Shown piece after piece: positions 6,441 to 9,841 of a stretch of DNA of 9,841 nt. Location of the stretch: NCBI GenBank assembly GCA_943326315.2, contig CALPSU020000072.1, forward strand, positions 1 through 9,841. Reading direction: 5' to 3'. The notes beneath the pieces were generated by a model. The model did not search any database, had not been told where the DNA came from, and was given only the letters and a program-made list of their open reading frames with translations. How positions within the stretch are numbered: position 1 is the stretch's first letter; each line of letters opens with the position of its first letter. Made by a program: the position numbers and the translations under genes. Source of the stretch: Chryseobacterium gleum. Lineage in GTDB: Bacteria; Bacteroidota; Bacteroidia; Flavobacteriales_D; Crocinitomicaceae.

Positions 6441-7661
6441 ATGAGTGTAAAAAAGCATGTTGGAATTATTGGAGGAGGAGCAGCAGGTTTCTTTTCAGCA
6501 CTTTCAGTAAAAGAGCATAATCCAGATTATGTGGTGACAATTTTTGAAAAATCTGCTAAAATTTTAGCAAAAGTTAAAATTTCTGGTGGTGGTAGATGTA
6601 ATGTTACCAATGCTACTTTTGACAATAAGGAATTATCAATGTTTTATCCTAGAGGAGGAGTTTATCTTCGTCGTGCCTTTGAACAGTTTAATTCTAAATC
6701 TACAATGAATTGGTTTGAAAGTAGAAATGTTCCGTTAGATGTATTAGCTGATAATTGTGTTTTTCCAAAATCAAACGAATCTCAATCTATAATTAACTGC
6801 TTTACTAAAGAAGCGAAAGATAAAAATATCAATATTAAAATTCAAACAGGTATAAATGAGATTGTAAGTTTAAGTGATGGCTCTTTTATTTTAAAGTCAA
6901 GTGATCAAGAGTTTGAAGTTGATAAAATTATAGTGACTACTGGAGGACACCCAAAACGAATTAGTTTGGAATGGTTAGAAAAATTAGGACATACAATTAT
7001 TGATCCTTTGCCTTCATTATTTACTTTCAATATGCCCAAAAATCCTATTTGTGAATTAATGGGAAATGTAGTGGAAGAGACTACTGTAAAAATCGAAGGC
7101 ACCAAATTATCCGCTAAAGGACCATTGTTAATTACACATTGGGGGATGAGTGGTCCAGCAGTTTTAAAATTGTCTGCTTGGGGAGCAAGATTGTTAGCTG
7201 AAAAAGGATATCAATTTTCTATTTTAGTTAATTGGTTGAATGATAAGAAAGAGGATGATTTACGCTTTGAAATAAATAAAGTTATTGAAAATAATGGTTT
7301 AAAAATGGTTGGAAATTTAAATCCTTTTCCAATGACTAATAGATTGTGGAATTACTTGCTTTTAAAGACTGAGATTCAACCTGAAAAAAGATGGAATGAA
7401 GTAGGGAAAAAAGGCGTCAATAAATTAATAAATACACTTTTAAATGATCGCTACGAGGTTTCTGGTAAAACAACATTCAAAGAAGAATTTGTTACAGCAG
7501 GTGGCGTTTCATTGGAAGATGTAGATTTTTCAACTATGGAATCAAAAGTTTTACCTGGTTTATTTTTTGCTGGAGAAGTTCTTGATATAGATGGTGTTAC
7601 TGGTGGTTTTAGTTTTCAGGCTGCTTGGACAACTGGTTGGATCGCAGGGAAGAATGTTTAA
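6441..7661 (+). CDS. flavoprotein oxidoreductase, HI0933/YhiN (BaiN-like) family
   Basis: Predicted cytoplasmic FAD-dependent, NAD(P)H-linked oxidoreductase of 406 residues, normal for the family. The FAD dinucleotide-binding motif is GIIGGGAAG (8-16), followed by the acidic strand end FEKSAK (35-40), the family signature KISGGGRCNVTNA (46-58), and a second FAD-contact region at the C-terminus, FAGEVLDIDGVTGGFSFQ (376-393). The family is widespread and mostly uncharacterised; BaiN of bile-acid-converting clostridia belongs to it, but that reaction should not be transferred here. The start is well placed, since the FAD motif begins 8 residues in. The gene stands alone: the dismutase is divergent and the following gene converges so tightly that the two stop codons touch at 7661/7662, leaving no room for a terminator between them. 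Confidence 0.93.
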   Translation: MSVKKHVGIIGGGAAGFFSALSVKEHNPDYVVTIFEKSAKILAKVKISGGGRCNVTNATFDNKELSMFYPRGGVYLRRAFEQFNSKSTMNWFESRNVPLDVLADNCVFPKSNESQSIINCFTKEAKDKNINIKIQTGINEIVSLSDGSFILKSSDQEFEVDKIIVTTGGHPKRISLEWLEKLGHTIIDPLPSLFTFNMPKNPICELMGNVVEETTVKIEGTKLSAKGPLLITHWGMSGPAVLKLSAWGARLLAEKGYQFSILVNWLNDKKEDDLRFEINKVIENNGLKMVGNLNPFPMTNRLWNYLLLKTEIQPEKRWNEVGKKGVNKLINTLLNDRYEVSGKTTFKEEFVTAGGVSLEDVDFSTMESKVLPGLFFAGEVLDIDGVTGGFSFQAAWTTGWIAGKNV

Positions 7662-8447
7662 TTACCAATTTCCTCCAGATCCGCCACCACCGAAGCCACC
7701 GCCACCGAATCCGCCAAATCCACCGCTACCTCCTGATGATCCACCACCAAATCCAGATCCACCAAACCCGCTTCCAAAAAACATTCCTCCAGCGCCCATA
7801 GTAAATCCATTTCCGCCTCTTCCACCACCTTTACGAGACATAGAGATAAAGAATATGATAATTATAGCTAATATGATAATTGTTTTTAGAAGTGATCCGC
7901 CATTTCCATGTTTTTTAGCATATTGTTTTGAATTGAATTCACCTTTAGCAAGTGACATTAATACCGATGTTGTTTGATCTAATGCTGCATAGAAATTACC
8001 TTCTTTAAGATTAGGTAGTAATTCAACATCTTCAATTTTTCTACAAATAGCATCAGGAATAGCTCCTTCTAAACCTTTTCCTGGTGCAATAAAATATTTT
8101 CTTTCACCTTTTCCACCGGTAGGTTTAATCAATATTACAATTCCATTATCTTCTTTCTCATGTCCTACCTTCCAGTTTTCTCCAATTTTAGTAGCGAATT
8201 CCCACGGTTCAAATCCTGCTAAATCATCTATTATAACAATTACAATTTGATTTGAGGTTTCATTTGCAAATGCTTCTAATTTTTGTTCTAATAATTCTTG
8301 TTCTGCACCAGAAATAAAATCAGGAAAAGTTTTCGATAAATTATTTACTAATCTAGGAGGATTTGGAGCTTCTGGAATACCATTTTGTCCAAAAGTTAAA
8401 AATGTTAATACCGAGAATAATAATATTGAGAAAAAATTACGAAACAT
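7662..8447 (-). CDS. exported TPM-domain protein with Gly-rich tail (YgcG-like)
   Basis: 261 residues. The signal peptide is about 1-20 (ending LTFGQ). The TPM domain (TPM_phosphatase, YgcG family) runs from about 37 to 168: FPDFISGAEQELLEQKL, NQIVIVIIDDLAG, then WKVGHEKEDNGIVILI (92-107) and KYFIAPGKGLEGAIPD (117-132), which are the conserved Asn-Gly strand and Gly-rich loop of the fold. A single membrane helix is at about 186-203, followed by a basic RKGGGR and a tail of about 50 residues made almost only of Gly, Phe and Ser. The topology suggests the domain in the periplasm and the tail on the other side of the inner membrane. It is the last gene of the lemA cluster, 41 bases after the previous stop. 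Related TPM proteins have been linked to acid phosphatase activity and photosystem repair in plants; the bacterial role is unknown. The tail makes local DNA unusually GC-rich (about 7676-7830). Confidence 0.9.
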   Translation of the reverse strand: MFRNFFSILLFSVLTFLTFGQNGIPEAPNPPRLVNNLSKTFPDFISGAEQELLEQKLEAFANETSNQIVIVIIDDLAGFEPWEFATKIGENWKVGHEKEDNGIVILIKPTGGKGERKYFIAPGKGLEGAIPDAICRKIEDVELLPNLKEGNFYAALDQTTSVLMSLAKGEFNSKQYAKKHGNGGSLLKTIIILAIIIIFFISMSRKGGGRGGNGFTMGAGGMFFGSGFGGSGFGGGSSGGSGGFGGFGGGGFGGGGSGGNW

Positions 8448-8488
8448 TTAAAAATATATTAGTGTTGTATGAACTTTTTACTATTGAA

Positions 8489-8926
8489 TTAATTTTCGAA
8501 AGAAATATCGTTTGATAATTCATTTTTATCTTCTTTTTGATAGGGGAAATGATTTTTTAATTTATCTCCAGCTAATTCAATTCCTTGACATAAACCTACA
8601 GTAAATTCTTCTTTTTTAAACTCTTCAATCATTAAATTTTTAACGATATTCCAAAAATCGGAAGGAACAGCTTCGTTTATTCCTTTGTCACCTAAAATAG
8701 CAAATTTCTTATCTTCAACTGCTAAATAAAATAGCACTCCATTTCTTAATTCAGTATTATGCATACCTAATTTTTCAAAAACTTTTGTTGCTACTTTCAT
8801 TACATCACCTTTGCACTTTGAATCTATGTGAACTCTAATTTCTCCTGATGTATTTAATTCAGCACTTTCAATTGCAAGTTGAATTGACTTTTGTTGAATT
8901 TCCGTTAAAAATGTTTTAATATCCAT
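8489..8926 (-). CDS. soluble TPM-domain protein
   Basis: 145 residues, no signal peptide and no hydrophobic segment long enough to span a membrane, so cytoplasmic. A TPM-like domain covers most of it: ESAELNTSGEIRVHID (20-35), ELRNGVLFYLAVEDKKFAILGDKGINEAVPSDFW (59-92) with the Arg-Asn-Gly strand and GDKG loop in place of the usual Asn-Gly and G-G segments, then a C-terminal helix region GLCQGIELAGDKL. The last 20 residues are polar and probably disordered. It sits between lemA and the exported TPM gene. That order (lemA, short TPM, TPM with membrane segment) is, to my knowledge, common in Bacteroidota, and implies one pathway acting on both sides of the membrane. A hairpin at 8943-8967 separates it from lemA and may reduce its expression. 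Biochemical activity is unknown. Confidence 0.88.
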   Translation of the reverse strand: MDIKTFLTEIQQKSIQLAIESAELNTSGEIRVHIDSKCKGDVMKVATKVFEKLGMHNTELRNGVLFYLAVEDKKFAILGDKGINEAVPSDFWNIVKNLMIEEFKKEEFTVGLCQGIELAGDKLKNHFPYQKEDKNELSNDISFEN

Positions 8927-8942
8927 AATATATGAAAAGAAA

Positions 8943-8967
8943 CAGCGACTTAATATTTAAGTCGCTG
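8943..8967 (-). terminator. hairpin after lemA, possible leaky terminator within the cluster
   Basis: cagcgacttaa (8943-8953) and ttaagtcgctg (8957-8967) form a perfect 11-bp stem with a 3-base loop. Read in the direction of transcription it starts 10 bases after the lemA stop and is followed by TTTCTTTTC, a broken U-tract. This fits an intrinsic terminator or a 3'-end stabilising stem. Because the TPM genes follow on the same strand with no strong promoter seen in the 50-base gap, partial read-through is likely. Confidence 0.72.
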
Positions 8968-8977
8968 CTGAATTTTA

Positions 8978-9538
8978 TTATTTGCTAAAATCTACAGTTG
9001 GAGCAATTTCTGATCCTGCTGCTGCAGCGAATGCTTCTTTTTTAGGGAACGTTGCTGCATTTAAAAACATACTATTTAAGAATCCTCTTATATGCGTATT
9101 GTATGCTTTAATGGATTCATTGTAATCTTGTCTTGCTTTGTTAATTCTATTTTCTGTACCTTCTAACTGTGCTTGTAACATGCCGAAATTTTCAGTAGCA
9201 CGAATTTGAGGATATGCTTCAAAAGCTAATGTGATTGCAGAGTTAATTTGTTTACCAACTTTATCAAAATCACCAGGAGTTTTTGCGGCTACAATACCAG
9301 CTCTTGCTTGCGTAACCTGAACTAAAATGCTTTTTTCATTTTCAGCAGCACCTTTAACAGTAGCAACTAACTGAGGAACTAAATCAGCTCTTCTTTGGTA
9401 TGTTGCGCCAACATCTCCCCACATTTGATCCACTGTTTCTTGATACCCAATTGCAGTATTGTACGATGATCTGTACGTTCCAAATAAAATGATTACCAAT
9501 AATGCAATCGAGCCTAAAATAATATACGATCTTTTCAT
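8978..9538 (-). CDS. lemA: LemA family protein
   Basis: 186 residues. A basic MKR and one hydrophobic helix (about 5-20) form an N-terminal membrane anchor, with the rest an antiparallel helical domain outside the cytoplasmic face. LemA family features are SYNTAIGYQETVDQMWGDV (25-43), YQRRADLVPQLVATVKG (47-63), AFEAYPQIRATENF (105-118), LQAQLEGTENRINKARQDYN (121-140) and YNTHI before the C-terminal segment. Length is normal for the family. LemA proteins are common in bacteria and their function is not established. It leads the lemA-TPM-TPM cluster and has an upstream region with a -7-like box (9555-9562) and a striking inverted repeat (9600-9612). The first ATG places the anchor at the very N-terminus, as in other members. 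Confidence 0.95.
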   Translation of the reverse strand: MKRSYIILGSIALLVIILFGTYRSSYNTAIGYQETVDQMWGDVGATYQRRADLVPQLVATVKGAAENEKSILVQVTQARAGIVAAKTPGDFDKVGKQINSAITLAFEAYPQIRATENFGMLQAQLEGTENRINKARQDYNESIKAYNTHIRGFLNSMFLNAATFPKKEAFAAAAGSEIAPTVDFSK

Positions 9539-9554
9539 TTTTTTCTAATTTTTA

Positions 9555-9562
9555 TAAATGTA
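9555..9562 (-). promoter_or_regulatory. possible -7 box of the lemA promoter
   Basis: Minus-strand TACATTTA fits TAnnTTT plus A and lies 17 bases upstream of the lemA ATG, predicting a leader of about 10 nt. A TTTTG lies 24 bases further upstream, slightly beyond the usual -33 spacing. Confidence 0.35.
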
Positions 9563-9599
9563 CTTTTTCTTTTTCAAATGCTGTACCAAAACTTTTATT

Positions 9600-9612
9600 T
9601 GACATTCTGTCA
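9600..9612. promoter_or_regulatory. inverted repeat TGACA-N3-TGTCA upstream of lemA
   Basis: tgacattctgtca has two perfect 5-base arms round a 3-base centre. It lies about 50-60 bases upstream of the predicted lemA transcription start, a normal place for an activator or operator. More tgaca and tgtca words follow at 9623-9627 and 9644-9648. The regulator is unknown. Confidence 0.4.
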
Positions 9613-9613
9613 G

Positions 9614-9657
9614 TTTTTTAATTGACAATTAATAATTTACAATTGTCAATTAAAAAA
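9614..9657. repeat. AATT-phased heptad repeat / 17-bp inverted repeat at the ftsK end
   Basis: Five 7-base units each begin with aatt: aattgac, aattaat, aatttac, aattgtc, aattaaa (9620-9654). The same stretch forms a perfect 17-bp inverted repeat, with arms at 9614-9630 and 9641-9657 and a 10-base loop. The outer ends are a T6 on the left and an A6 on the right, so in neither direction does a T-tract follow the stem; it is not a canonical terminator, although a very stable stem lies right at the end of ftsK. The ftsK stop codon (9650-9652) is inside the right arm. Confidence 0.75.
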
Positions 9658-9841
9658 TGTTTTTCGTTGCCAAATATTCATCCAATGTTGGGATTTCAGC
9701 ATAAAGTACCTCTCTAGCTTTACTTCCCTGAAAAGGGCCTATTATTCCAAACGCTTCTAATTGATCTACTATTCTTCCTGCTCTATTGTAGCCTAATTTC
9801 AATTTACGTTGCAACAAACTAGCAGAACCCTGTTGATGAAG
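9650..9841 (-). CDS. ftsK: DNA translocase FtsK, C-terminal gamma domain (5' part outside window)
   Basis: The last 63 codons of a gene entering from the right edge, in frame to a TAA. The peptide starts LHQQGSASLLQRKLKLGYNR and continues AGRIVDQLEAFGIIGPFQGS and KAREVL, which is the winged-helix gamma domain of FtsK/SpoIIIE. In FtsK this domain reads the polar KOPS-type sequences and contacts XerD, steering chromosome dimer resolution and segregation at the division septum. The ATPase motor and membrane part lie outside the window. The protein ends with a short tail, YAEIPTLDEYLATKNIF, as is common. The stop codon falls within a heptad repeat and stem. lemA follows on the same strand after 111 bases with its own promoter-like sequences, so co-transcription is possible but not needed. 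Confidence 0.94.
   Translation of the reverse strand, partial: LHQQGSASLLQRKLKLGYNRAGRIVDQLEAFGIIGPFQGSKAREVLYAEIPTLDEYLATKNIF

Noticed and set aside
6905..7105. 66-codon minus-strand frame within the flavoprotein gene
   Set aside because: Shadow of a conserved coding region; no upstream signals and no motif.
6441..7661. Bile-acid metabolism role through BaiN similarity
   Set aside because: The match is at the level of the broad HI0933/YhiN family, and no other bile-acid gene is present.
7591..7977. Pro-rich + strand frame of 128 codons
   Set aside because: It is the complement of the Gly-rich tail and membrane segment of the TPM protein and also overlaps the end of the flavoprotein; the Pro runs simply mirror Gly codons.
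9600..9657. CRISPR-like or phage attachment-like repeat between ftsK and lemA
   Set aside because: The units are only 7 bases with no spacers, and there is no integrase, cas gene or tRNA nearby; a heptad array is the simpler reading.

Overview
The window looks like part of a low-GC chromosome of the Bacteroidota, probably a member of the Flavobacteriales. Four things point there: strongly A+T-rich DNA, a PorP/SprF-family protein (associated with the type IX secretion system, T9SS, and restricted to Bacteroidota), promoter-like boxes of the Bacteroidota TAnnTTTG type in place of E. coli -10/-35 boxes, and a lemA-TPM-TPM cluster next to ftsK. Gene starts lack obvious Shine-Dalgarno sequences, which is also usual for this phylum. 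I cannot assign a genus.

Layout. From 1 to 1966, minus strand, lie gmd and then fcl (cut by the window edge). They form a two-gene operon for GDP-L-fucose synthesis from GDP-mannose, with only 3 bases between them; fcl carries an in-frame tandem repeat. A 255-base gap (1967-2221) holds a promoter-like box and a set of inverted repeats that could form a structured leader for gmd. At 2222-2557 (+) is a small secreted protein with a TonB C-terminal-like domain. It converges on a long-chain acyl-CoA synthetase (2613-4379, -; start revised from 4505). Divergent from that is a PorP/SprF-family protein (4584-5543, +), which shares a strong two-way terminator with an exported Mn-type superoxide dismutase (5625-6314, -). 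The dismutase is divergent from a BaiN/HI0933-type flavoprotein (6441-7661, +). The flavoprotein abuts, stop codon to stop codon, the last gene of a minus-strand cluster: lemA (8978-9538), a soluble TPM-domain protein (8489-8926) and an exported, membrane-anchored TPM-domain protein with a Gly-rich tail (7662-8447). The window ends in the 3' end of ftsK (gamma domain), whose stop codon lies inside an AATT-phased heptad repeat.

How the genes work together. Only two groups are clearly functional units: gmd-fcl (activated fucose for surface polysaccharide or glycan) and lemA-TPM-TPM (an envelope-associated cluster of unknown biochemical role). The rest are single-gene units of core metabolism and the envelope.

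I did not find a convincing new multi-gene system: no CRISPR array, IS element, phage gene, toxin-antitoxin pair or defence island. The best leads are small: the in-frame repeat in fcl, the possible folded leader of gmd, the inverted-repeat and heptad-repeat region between ftsK and lemA, and the hairpin inside the lemA cluster.
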